Part shown: positions 55,811 through 64,000 of the stretch, piece after piece | Position numbering within the stretch: position 1 is the first letter of the stretch | How the letters are laid out: each line of letters starts with the position of its first letter | DNA from: Nocardioides deserti | GTDB taxonomy: Bacteria; Actinomycetota; Actinomycetes; Propionibacteriales; Nocardioidaceae | NCBI RefSeq assembly: GCF_014266025.1 | Contig: NZ_JACMYC010000008.1 | Location: 124,001-188,000, forward strand | Length of the DNA stretch: 64,000 bases | Direction of reading: 5' to 3' | Program-made: the position numbers and the translations under genes | Notes under the pieces: generated by a model | Databases searched by the model: none | What the model was told of the DNA's origin: nothing | The model's input: the letters and a program-made list of their open reading frames with translations, nothing else

Positions 55811-57904
55811 TCAAGCGTGCTTGTAGACCACCGCGACCGAGGGCCGCGGGAAGTCGTCGGTGTGCGGCCAGGTGCTGGCCGGCGCCTCGAACGTCGCGCC
55901 GTCGATCTCACCGGGGTGCTGGACCGCGACGAAGAGCGAGCGGTCGCCGTCGGCGAGCAGCGGGCCGCAAGCCTCCGCGCCGCGGGGCACGGTGACGAAC
56001 TGCTGCACGCGACCACGCTCCGCGCCGCTCGTCGGCACCCGGAAGATGCCGTCGTTCGAGCCGAGCGCGTTGCCGTCGGTGGAGATCCACAGGTTGCCCT
56101 CGGAGTCGAAGGCGACGTTGTCGGGGCAGCTGATCGGGCTGACCTGCGCCTTGTCGTAGCCCGCGAAGTAGGTCTCCTGCGCCGCCGGGTCGCCGCAGAC
56201 CAGCATCAGGTCCCAGGTGAAGGTCGTGGTCGCGTGGTCCCCGCGGGCCGGGGTCAGCTCCAGCACGTAGCCGTTGCGGTTGCCCGACTTCCGCTCGAGC
56301 GGCGCGCCGAGCGAGGGGCGGGTCATCGACGAGCCGACCGGGTTGGCCTCGTCGACGGGCATCGCGTCCGAGCCGCGGTTGGAGTTGTTCGTCAGCGCGA
56401 CATACACCTTGCCGTTCACCGGGTTCGGCTCGACGTCCTCGGGGCGGTCCATCCGGGTCGGGGCGACCTTGTCGGCGGCCAGCCGCGTGTCGATGAGGAC
56501 GTCGGCGACGCTCATCCCGTCGACGTACGACGTGGTGTCGCTCGTGAGGCGGATCCACTCGCCCGTGCCGTCGTGGCGACCGTCCTCGGTGCCGTCGCCG
56601 GTCAGCCGGGCGACGTACAGCGTGCCGCGCGTCAGCAGCGTCATGTTGTGGCGGCGAGCGGCGGCGCTGTTGCCGGGCCGCACCTTGTCGCGGGAGACGA
56701 ACTTGTAGAGGTAGTCACCGCGCTCGTCATCGCCCATGTACGCCACCGCGCGACCGTCCTTCGCGAGCGCGACGTTGGCGCCCTCGTGCTTGAAGCGGCC
56801 CAGCATCGAGTGCTTGCGGGGCGTCGACTTCGGGTCGCTCGGGTCGATCTCGACGACCCAGCCGAAGCGGAACGGCTCGTGCGGCTCGGTGGTCAGGTCG
56901 AATCGGGGGTCGACCGTCGACCAGCCCCGGCCGGCGCCGGTGACACCGATGCGCTTGTAGGAGTCGGCGTAGCGCGGGTCGAGGTCGCCGGAGGCGTCGA
57001 AGTACTGGTTGAAGTTCTCCTCGCCCGAGAGCACCGTGCCCCACGGCGTCGTGCCGCCCGCGCAGTTGTTGAGCGTGCCCATGACCCGGCGGCCGGTCGG
57101 GTCGGCGGAGGTCCTGAGGCGCGGGTCGCCGGCGGCGGGGCCGGTGACGGTGAAGGCCGTGCGCGCGCTGATCCGGCGGTTGTGCCGGGCGCGGGTGTGG
57201 TCGGCGCGGAGCCAGGACCCCGGCGTCCGGCCGCGGACGATCTCCAGCACCGACATGCCGTGGTTGAGGATCTCGATCTCCTTCTGGGTGTCCTCGTCGT
57301 AGAGATCGGCGGGGAACATCAGGTTCGGGTCGGTGTACTCGTGATTGACGACGAGCAGCGCCCGGTTCTTGCGTCCGCGCAGCGGCAGCACCCCGACGTA
57401 GTCGCAGTTGTAGCCGAACTGCCTCGCCGCCGCCTCGACCGTCTGCCGGCGGACGTCGAACCGCGGCGCGCCCTTCTCGACCGGGTCGCCCCAGCGAACG
57501 ACCACGTCGCTGCGGAAGCCGTCGGGGCTGACCAGGGCGTCGCGACGGTTCGGCGGCACCGGCCGGAACGCCGTCCGCCCCAGGTCCGCCGCCACCGCGG
57601 CCCGCGCCACGCCGGCGCCCGCTCCCGCGCCGGGAGCAGCCGCCGCCGGCGCGGACGTCAGCCCGGCCAGCACGAGCGCCCCGCCACCCACAGCCGCCCC
57701 CTGCAGCACCGATCGCCGGGCTACGGCCTTCGCGACCTCGTCCCGGACGTGGCCGTGGTCGGTGGTGTTCGGCAGCGGCTGGTCGCAGGCGTCGCCACAC
57801 CGGAACCGGCAGGTCAGCTTGCTGCGGGAGCCGTGCGGTCCTTGAGGCGTGAGCAGGGGCAGCACGGGCAGGTCGGTACGCGGAGCGCGGGGGAGGGTCG
57901 TCAT
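55811..57904 (-). CDS. phoX: PhoX-like (DUF839) Tat-exported phosphatase
   Basis: A 697-residue protein of the PhoX/DUF839 family of Ca/Fe-dependent alkaline phosphatases. The Tat signal is at 63-64 (ARRSVLQGAAVGGG), unusually far from the start. It is preceded by a Cys-rich segment KLTCRFRCGDACDQPLPN (Cys32, 36, 40). The body has NHEYTDPNLMFP, GGTTPWGTVLSGEEN, WVVEIDPSDP and the late RPEDVEPNP and GDPAAQETYFAGYD stretches typical of the family. It ends 22 bases after the end of the convergent WD40 gene. Confidence 0.88.
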   Translation of the reverse strand: MTTLPRAPRTDLPVLPLLTPQGPHGSRSKLTCRFRCGDACDQPLPNTTDHGHVRDEVAKAVARRSVLQGAAVGGGALVLAGLTSAPAAAAPGAGAGAGVARAAVAADLGRTAFRPVPPNRRDALVSPDGFRSDVVVRWGDPVEKGAPRFDVRRQTVEAAARQFGYNCDYVGVLPLRGRKNRALLVVNHEYTDPNLMFPADLYDEDTQKEIEILNHGMSVLEIVRGRTPGSWLRADHTRARHNRRISARTAFTVTGPAAGDPRLRTSADPTGRRVMGTLNNCAGGTTPWGTVLSGEENFNQYFDASGDLDPRYADSYKRIGVTGAGRGWSTVDPRFDLTTEPHEPFRFGWVVEIDPSDPKSTPRKHSMLGRFKHEGANVALAKDGRAVAYMGDDERGDYLYKFVSRDKVRPGNSAAARRHNMTLLTRGTLYVARLTGDGTEDGRHDGTGEWIRLTSDTTSYVDGMSVADVLIDTRLAADKVAPTRMDRPEDVEPNPVNGKVYVALTNNSNRGSDAMPVDEANPVGSSMTRPSLGAPLERKSGNRNGYVLELTPARGDHATTTFTWDLMLVCGDPAAQETYFAGYDKAQVSPISCPDNVAFDSEGNLWISTDGNALGSNDGIFRVPTSGAERGRVQQFVTVPRGAEACGPLLADGDRSLFVAVQHPGEIDGATFEAPASTWPHTDDFPRPSVAVVYKHA

Positions 57905-57992
57905 GGCGCGGACGCTAGGGACGGCCGATGGAGCCCTGGGGAGGCCACGGGGAGCGAGCGGTGACGAGCAGGTGAACGCTGGAGATCCGCCT

Positions 57993-58010
57993 CCGCTGGT
58001 TGAGCAGGAC
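57993..58010. repeat. Truncated copy of the 44-bp dispersed repeat
   Basis: CCGCTGGTTGAGCAGGAC matches the first 18 bases of the repeats bounding the DUF222 unit (CCGCTGGTCGAGCAGCGA) apart from three positions. It lies ten bases beyond the rarD stop. Confidence 0.5.
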
Positions 58011-58019
58011 GGGGGCGGC

Positions 58020-58934
58020 TCAGGCGGCGGTGCTGGTGGTGGCGAGGAGGCGGAGCTGGCGGCGGCGGTGATTGTTGGCCTCGAGGGTGAAGATGACGAG
58101 CGCGCCCCAGACCAGCGCGAAGCCGGCCCAGCGGGCGGGCGGCATCTCCTCGTGGAACCACAGCACGCCCAGGGCGAACTGCAGGACCGGCGTGAGGTAC
58201 TGCAGGAGGCCCAAGGTCACCAACGGGATCCGGGTCGCGGCGGCGCCGAACGCGATCAGCGGGATCGCGGTCACGATGCCGCTGCTGACCAGCAGGAGTG
58301 CGTGCCCCCAGCCGTGCTGCCCGAAGCCGGACGCGCCGGTGGCGACCAGCACCCCGACGTACACGGCGGCGAGCGGCGCGACGACGGCGGTCTCGACGGC
58401 GAGGCTCTCGACCGCGCCGACGTTCGCGGTCTTCTTGGTCAGCCCGTAGGCGGCGAAGGAGGAGGCCAGCACGAGGGCGACGTACGGCGGGTGGCCGTAG
58501 TCGAGCGTCAGCACGAGCACGGCGGTGGCGGCGACGCCGACCGCGACCCACTGCGCCGGGCGGAGCCGCTCGCCGAGCACCAGGACGCCGATCAGCACGG
58601 TGACCAGCGGGTTGATGAAGTAGCCGAGCGAGGACTCCACGACGCGGTCGTTGGTGACGCCGTAGATGTAGGTGCCCCAGTTGACGCTGATCGTGATCGC
58701 CGCGGCGGTGAGCAGCAGCATCGTGCGCGGCGAGCGCAGCAGCGCGCGCAGGTGCGGCACCCGGCCGAGGAGCACCACGAGCACGCCCATCGTGAGCGCC
58801 GACCACAGGATCCGGTGCGCGAGCACCTCGACGGCGCCGGCTGGCTCGAGGAGCGGGAAGTACAGCGGGAAGCCGCCCCACAAGGTGTAGGCGGCGACGC
58901 CGAGCAGGAGGCCACGGCGCGCGTCGGACACCAC
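58020..58934 (-). CDS. rarD: EamA/RarD-type transporter
   Basis: A 304-residue ten-helix membrane protein of the drug/metabolite transporter superfamily. GLLLGVAAYTLWGGFPLYF at the start and NWGTYIYGVTNDRVVESSLG with SLGYFINPLVTVLIG are characteristic of RarD (chloramphenicol-sensitive protein). Two adjacent GTG codons (58934, 58931) can start it; upstream codons are Arg/Pro-rich. Substrate not known. Confidence 0.88.
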   Translation of the reverse strand: MVSDARRGLLLGVAAYTLWGGFPLYFPLLEPAGAVEVLAHRILWSALTMGVLVVLLGRVPHLRALLRSPRTMLLLTAAAITISVNWGTYIYGVTNDRVVESSLGYFINPLVTVLIGVLVLGERLRPAQWVAVGVAATAVLVLTLDYGHPPYVALVLASSFAAYGLTKKTANVGAVESLAVETAVVAPLAAVYVGVLVATGASGFGQHGWGHALLLVSSGIVTAIPLIAFGAAATRIPLVTLGLLQYLTPVLQFALGVLWFHEEMPPARWAGFALVWGALVIFTLEANNHRRRQLRLLATTSTAA

Positions 58935-59019
58935 GGAAGGATACGGGGCGGGGTTTGCCCGGGACGTCGTGGGGGCAGGTGGACGGTCACGTCCCCGACC
59001 CCGTGGAGGAACCACCCCC

Positions 59020-59412
59020 ATGCGCATGCACCGCCTCGTTGCCAGCCTGATCGCCCTGGTCGTCATGGCCGCAACCCCGCTGGCCCTCGCGGCCCCGGCG
59101 ACCGCTGCCGACAAGGTCAAGCGGGAGATCCGGGTCCAGGGCATCGAGCCGAAGCCGAACAAGTTCTTCATCAAGGGCGCCGTCGAGACCGGGACCTACC
59201 CGAAGTCGAAGCTCGTCATGATGCGCAAGCCCGGCGGAACCAAGAACTGGAAGACCTTCACGACGTTCAAGACCGACGGGAAGAGCAAGTTCCGCGTCCG
59301 CGTCTTCGGCCCGGCTCGGGGCCAGCAGAAGGTCTGCTACAAGGTCAAGGCGCCTTCGAGCAAGAAGTACAAGACGTCGTTCTCGAAGAGCCTCTGCGTC
59401 GTCCGCCTCTGA
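59020..59412 (+). CDS. Small secreted basic protein
   Basis: A 130-residue protein with a clear signal peptide (RLVASLIALVVMAATPLALA, cut near APATAA). The mature part is Lys-rich, beta-prone and repeats KFFIKGAVETGTYPKSK, WKTFTTFKTDGKSKFRVR; two Cys (KVCYKVK, SLCVVRL) could pair. GGAGGA precedes the ATG. It may be an Ig-like surface protein; no family recognised. A strong hairpin follows. Confidence 0.75.
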   Translation: MRMHRLVASLIALVVMAATPLALAAPATAADKVKREIRVQGIEPKPNKFFIKGAVETGTYPKSKLVMMRKPGGTKNWKTFTTFKTDGKSKFRVRVFGPARGQQKVCYKVKAPSSKKYKTSFSKSLCVVRL

Positions 59413-59453
59413 ACCGCCTCTGATCTGTCCGCCGTTCCCGGGCGGCCTGCACG

Positions 59454-59495
59454 AGCACGAAGGGTCCCCGCTCTCGGGCGGGGACCCTTCGTGCT
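59454..59495. terminator. Strong bidirectional terminator hairpin
   Basis: An 18-bp perfect stem (from AGCACGAAGGGTCCCCGC) closes on a 6-base loop at 59472-59477. It lies between the convergent secreted-protein and korB genes and would serve both; the second arm is followed by TGTCGTGCTG, not a T-run. Confidence 0.85.
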
Positions 59496-59530
59496 GTCGT
59501 GCTGGGGTGCTGTCGTGCTGTGGTGCTCGG

Positions 59531-60660
59531 TCAGACGACCGTCCAGGTGTCGCCGGAGCTGATGAGGGCGGCGAGCCGGTCGGTGGCCTCGGCGGGCGCC
59601 TCCTGCCGGGCGGTGTCGAGCTGGGTGCGGGTCTGGTCGTCGTACGTCGGCCGCTCGACGGCCCGGAAGATGCCGATGGGCGCCTGGTGCAGGTAGTCGG
59701 CCGCGGTCAGCCGGCTGATGGCGAACGCCGTCGAGGGGTCCGGGTCGTGCGCGTCGTGCACGAGCACGGCGGACTCGTCGACCTCGGAGGCCAGCGCGAC
59801 GCGGACCGAGCCGCTGGCGGGGTCGCGGACGACGACCTTGGAACCGCGGCCGTCCTCGTCCGGGGCGCCGAAGCGGACCTGCTCGCCGTGGACGAGCGGG
59901 ATGATCGCGTCGGCCTTGCCGTCCTTGTAGTCGCCCTGGCCCTTGATCGCGTCGAACGCGCCGTCGTTGAAGATCGGGCAGTTCTGGTAGATCTCCACCA
60001 GCGAGGTGCCGCGGTGGGCGGCCGCCGCGGAGAGCACCGAGGTGAGGTGCTTGCGGTCGGAGTCGATGGTCCGGGCGACGAACGACGCCTCGGCGCCGAG
60101 CGCGAGCGAGACCGGGTTGAACGGGTGGTCGACCGAGCCCATCGGGGTGGACTTGGTGATCTTGCCCGGCTCGGAGGTGGGGGAGTACTGCCCCTTGGTG
60201 AGGCCGTAGATCCGGTTGTTGAACAGCAGGATCGTCATGTTGACGTTGCGGCGCAACGCGTGGATCAGGTGGTTGCCGCCGATGGACAGCGCGTCGCCGT
60301 CACCGGTGACGACCCAGACCGAGAGGTCCTCGCGGGCGGTGGCGATGCCGGTGGCGATCGACGGCGCGCGGCCGTGGATGGAGTGCATGCCGTAGGTGTC
60401 GAGGTAGTAGGGGAACCGGCTGGAGCAGCCGATGCCGGAGACGAACACGATGTTCTCCCGCCGCAGGCCGAGGTCGGGCAGGAAGCCCTGGACGGCTTTG
60501 AGCACGGCGTAGTCGCCGCAGCCGGGGCACCAGCGGACCTCCTGGTCGGAGGAGAAGTCCTTCCCGGTCTGCGGTGCGGCACCCTCGGGCAGGGACGGCA
60601 CCGACTCGGTGCCGGAGCGCAGGCCGGGGGTGGGGAGGTCGGTGCCGGACAGGGCGGTCA

Positions 60661-60661
<1 letters not shown>
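59531..60661 (-). CDS. korB: 2-oxoglutarate:ferredoxin oxidoreductase, beta subunit
   Basis: A 376-residue thiamine-diphosphate subunit. The N-terminal cluster Cys are in VRWCPGCGDYAVL and VSGIGCSSRF, and the TPP/Mg motif is VTGDGDALSIGGNH with FNNRIYGLTKGQ. With KorA it oxidises 2-oxoglutarate to succinyl-CoA, reducing ferredoxin. The ATG overlaps the korA stop (TGATG). Confidence 0.95.
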
Positions 60662-62631
<1,970 letters not shown>

Positions 62632-62715
62632 CTCGCGCCCACTTCCCTTGCTTGCTGCGTGTATTCGGACGCGGTGCGTCCGCAGGTGGAGTCGATCGTA
62701 GGGCTCAACGACTAG

Positions 62716-62735
62716 AACTGGAACACGTTCCAGTT
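62716..62735 (-). promoter_or_regulatory. KstR-like 20-bp palindrome upstream of korAB
   Basis: AACTGGAACACGTTCCAGTT has perfect 9-bp arms around AC and fits the KstR consensus TNNAACNNGTTNNA. On the minus strand a TTCCAG sits 17 bases before TACGAT (62700-62695), a plausible -35/-10 pair. The palindrome overlaps the -35 and lies 85 bp before korA. The rest of 62632-62889 has no gene. Confidence 0.65.
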
Positions 62736-62889
62736 TCGTGGCGTCACGACCCGACTCCTCCACGATAGAGACCGCACGGGCGCATCCGAAGTCGTCTCGC
62801 GCCAGGACGCGGACCAGACCAGTGAGTCCGGACACACCGTCCCTGGGTGAGGGCGCGTGTCACCCCGACGGGCGGGGCGGCGAGGCGGG

Positions 62890-63381
62890 TCAGCGGTAGT
62901 TGGTGAACTGCACCGCGAAGTCGTAGTCCTGCTGCTTGACCAGCGAGATGACGGCCTGCAGGTCGTCACGCTTCTTGGAGGAGACTCGCAGCTCGTCGCC
63001 CTGGATCTGCGCCTTGACGCCCTTGGGGCCCTCGTCGCGGATGAGCTTGGAGATCTTCTTGGCGTCCTCGGAGGTGATGCCCTCCTTGAGCGTGATGGTG
63101 ATCTTCGAGACCTGCCCGGACTGGCGCGGCTCGGAGGCGTCGAGCACCTTCAGCGAGACGTCGCGCTTGACGAGCTTGCCCTTGAACACGTCGAGCACCG
63201 CGCTGGCGCGGTCGTCGGCCGAGGCGCTGATCTCGATGACCTGCTCGCCCGACCACTCGATGGTGGCGCCGGTGCCCTTGAAGTCGAACCGGGTCGCGAT
63301 CTCGCGCGCGGTCTGCCCCAGTGCGTTGTCGACCTCCTGGCGGTCGATCTTGCTGACGATGTCGAACGACGAGTCGGCCAT
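62890..63381 (-). CDS. yajQ: YajQ-family nucleotide-binding protein
   Basis: A 163-residue UPF0234 protein starting [20 protein letters not shown], with [13 protein letters not shown] and ending in the family's [15 protein letters not shown]. Members bind nucleotides, in some species cyclic di-GMP; the role here is not known. GGGAGG precedes the ATG; codons upstream of it are not family-like. Confidence 0.95.
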   Translation of the reverse strand: MADSSFDIVSKIDRQEVDNALGQTAREIATRFDFKGTGATIEWSGEQVIEISASADDRASAVLDVFKGKLVKRDVSLKVLDASEPRQSGQVSKITITLKEGITSEDAKKISKLIRDEGPKGVKAQIQGDELRVSSKKRDDLQAVISLVKQQDYDFAVQFTNYR

Positions 63382-63399
63382 GTGTCCCTCCCGGACGTT

Positions 63400-63428
63400 T
63401 TTTGCGTGACGGTGCGCTGCGCTATTGT
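63400..63428 (+). promoter_or_regulatory. Probable promoter of tRNA-Tyr
   Basis: TTTTGC (63400-63405) and TATTGT (63423-63428) are spaced 17 bases apart, with the tRNA 46 bases downstream. It lies in the 93-bp gap to yajQ, which is divergent. Confidence 0.5.
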
Positions 63429-63474
63429 TTCTCCTCGTCGTCACCGGGGGCCAATCGCCTCCCGACGACAGCCC

Positions 63475-63556
63475 GGCAGGTTGCCCGAGCGGCCAATGGG
63501 AGCGGACTGTAAATCCGTCGGCTTTGCCTTCGAAGGTTCGAATCCTTCACCTGCCA
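63475..63556 (+). tRNA. tRNA-Tyr (anticodon GTA)
   Basis: An 82-base class II tRNA. The acceptor GGCAGGT pairs with ACCTGCC before discriminator A. The anticodon stem GCGGA/TCCGT closes CTGTAAA with GTA at 63509-63511. A 13-base variable region follows, then the T arm GAAGG-TTCGAAT-CCTTC. CCA is not encoded. Confidence 0.95.
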
Positions 63557-63579
63557 CTGGATGGAACCGATCCAGGCGC

Positions 63580-63606
63580 CGAACCCCCACCTCGTGTGGG
63601 GGTTCG
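63580..63606 (+). terminator. Terminator after tRNA-Tyr
   Basis: An 11-bp stem CGAACCCCCAC / GTGGGGGTTCG around a 5-base loop, followed by TTGCATTTC. It could also stop transcripts of the convergent CsoR-family gene. Confidence 0.8.
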
Positions 63607-63650
63607 TTGCATTTCGAGGGGGTTTCTCGCTCCGGCGGAGCGGTGCCCCG

Positions 63651-63917
63651 TCACGCGAGGGCGAGGAAGAGCTTCTCCATCTTCTTCACGTCGACGCCGT
63701 CGAGCCCCTCGTCGGACTCGGTCAGGCACTGCTGGAGCCCGGTGGCGACGATGGCGTAGCCGGCGCGCGAGAGTGCCTTGTTGACCGCAGCGAGCTGGGT
63801 GAGGACCGACTCGCAGTCCGAGCCCTCCTCCATCATCCGGATGACGCTGGCGAGGTGGCCGTTGGCGCGCTTCATGCGCGTGATGATCGGCTTGATGTCG
63901 GTGGGTTCGAGGTCCAT
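63651..63917 (-). CDS. CsoR/RcnR-family transcriptional repressor
   Basis: An 88-residue four-helix DUF156 protein (RMKRANGHLASVIRMMEEG, then SDCESVLTQLAAVNKALSRAG). CsoR copper sensors use Cys-His-Cys. Here Cys35 and Cys64 are present, but the His position four residues before Cys64 is Gly60 (ATGLQQC). That resembles the persulfide-sensing CstR type more than a copper sensor. AAAGGAAG precedes the ATG. The regulated genes are probably beyond the right edge. Confidence 0.9.
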   Translation of the reverse strand: MDLEPTDIKPIITRMKRANGHLASVIRMMEEGSDCESVLTQLAAVNKALSRAGYAIVATGLQQCLTESDEGLDGVDVKKMEKLFLALA

Positions 63918-64000
63918 CAGTGGCTTCCTTTCAGGGCGATCGTCTGCTCGTCGCCTGCCGTCGGTCCGGCGCTCGACCGGTGCGCCCTCAACTGTACAAC

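Noticed and set aside
57849-59423. 524-codon plus-strand frame across rarD
   Set aside because: It lies antisense to rarD, which has ten helices and family motifs, and its composition is Gly/Arg/Asp shadow sequence.
63425-63784. 119-codon frame crossing the tRNA
   Set aside because: It reads straight through tRNA-Tyr and its terminator.

Overview
The window is a stretch of very GC-rich chromosome from an actinobacterium, most likely Nocardioides or a close relative in the Nocardioidaceae. This is an inference. It rests on the codon use, the frequent GTG starts, stop/start overlaps of the ATGA and GTGA type, DUF222/HNH (13E12-type) genes, a DUF4229 gene, and IdeR-, Rex- and KstR-like operators. 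No 16S or other phylogenetic marker is present. Most of the window builds and feeds a menaquinone-based respiratory chain.

Layout. 1-4570: hemA (5' end outside the window), hemC, a SUMT-like/HemD fusion and hemB, all overlapping, making uroporphyrinogen III. 4571-7516: a patch holding a 42-bp tandem repeat with a palindromic core, a DUF222 relic, a hypothetical gene, a frameshifted small membrane-protein gene and a secreted lytic transglycosylase. 7517-14041: hemL, a histidine phosphatase, then TlpA-CcdA-ResB-CcsA for System II cytochrome c maturation, with a second TlpA-like protein on the opposite strand. 14038-19258: small membrane proteins and menA, menE, menC, menD. 19310-21178: a Na+/H+ antiporter with a C-terminal UBP-type zinc finger. 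21191-29931: an iron region. It has an fbpABC-type ferric transporter behind an IdeR-like box. Converging on it is a single-chain adenylation/carrier/membrane-acyltransferase protein behind a second IdeR-like box, and a LysE-GNAT-P450 operon lies beyond. 29988-32457: an MBL-fold protein and a decayed DUF222/HNH unit bounded by inverted repeats. 32466-35265: menF, a membrane-anchored hypothetical protein and menG. 35474-52754: a Rex-like operator, nuoA-N and a long-chain polyprenyl diphosphate synthase, apparently one 17-kb operon. 52846-55788: an accessory cassette of an EspC-like protein, a WXG-type protein with an HExxH zincin domain, a DUF4919 protein and a WD40 lipoprotein. 55811-64000: a PhoX-like Tat protein, RarD, a small secreted basic protein, korAB behind a KstR-like palindrome, YajQ, tRNA-Tyr and a CsoR-family repressor.

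How it fits together. Heme, cytochrome c assembly, menaquinone head group (menA/C/D/E/F/G; menB is not here), the isoprenoid tail synthase and complex I are all encoded within 55 kb. The Rex-like box before nuoA would tie complex I to the NADH/NAD+ ratio, the IdeR-like boxes tie two divergent systems to iron, and the KstR-like palindrome would tie the ferredoxin-dependent 2-oxoglutarate oxidoreductase to lipid or steroid use. The least described parts are the 52.8-55.8 kb putative type VII effector cassette, the iron-boxed tripartite synthetase at 24.9-27.6 kb, and two related coupled spacers inside the nuo operon. All regulator assignments come from reading motifs by eye.
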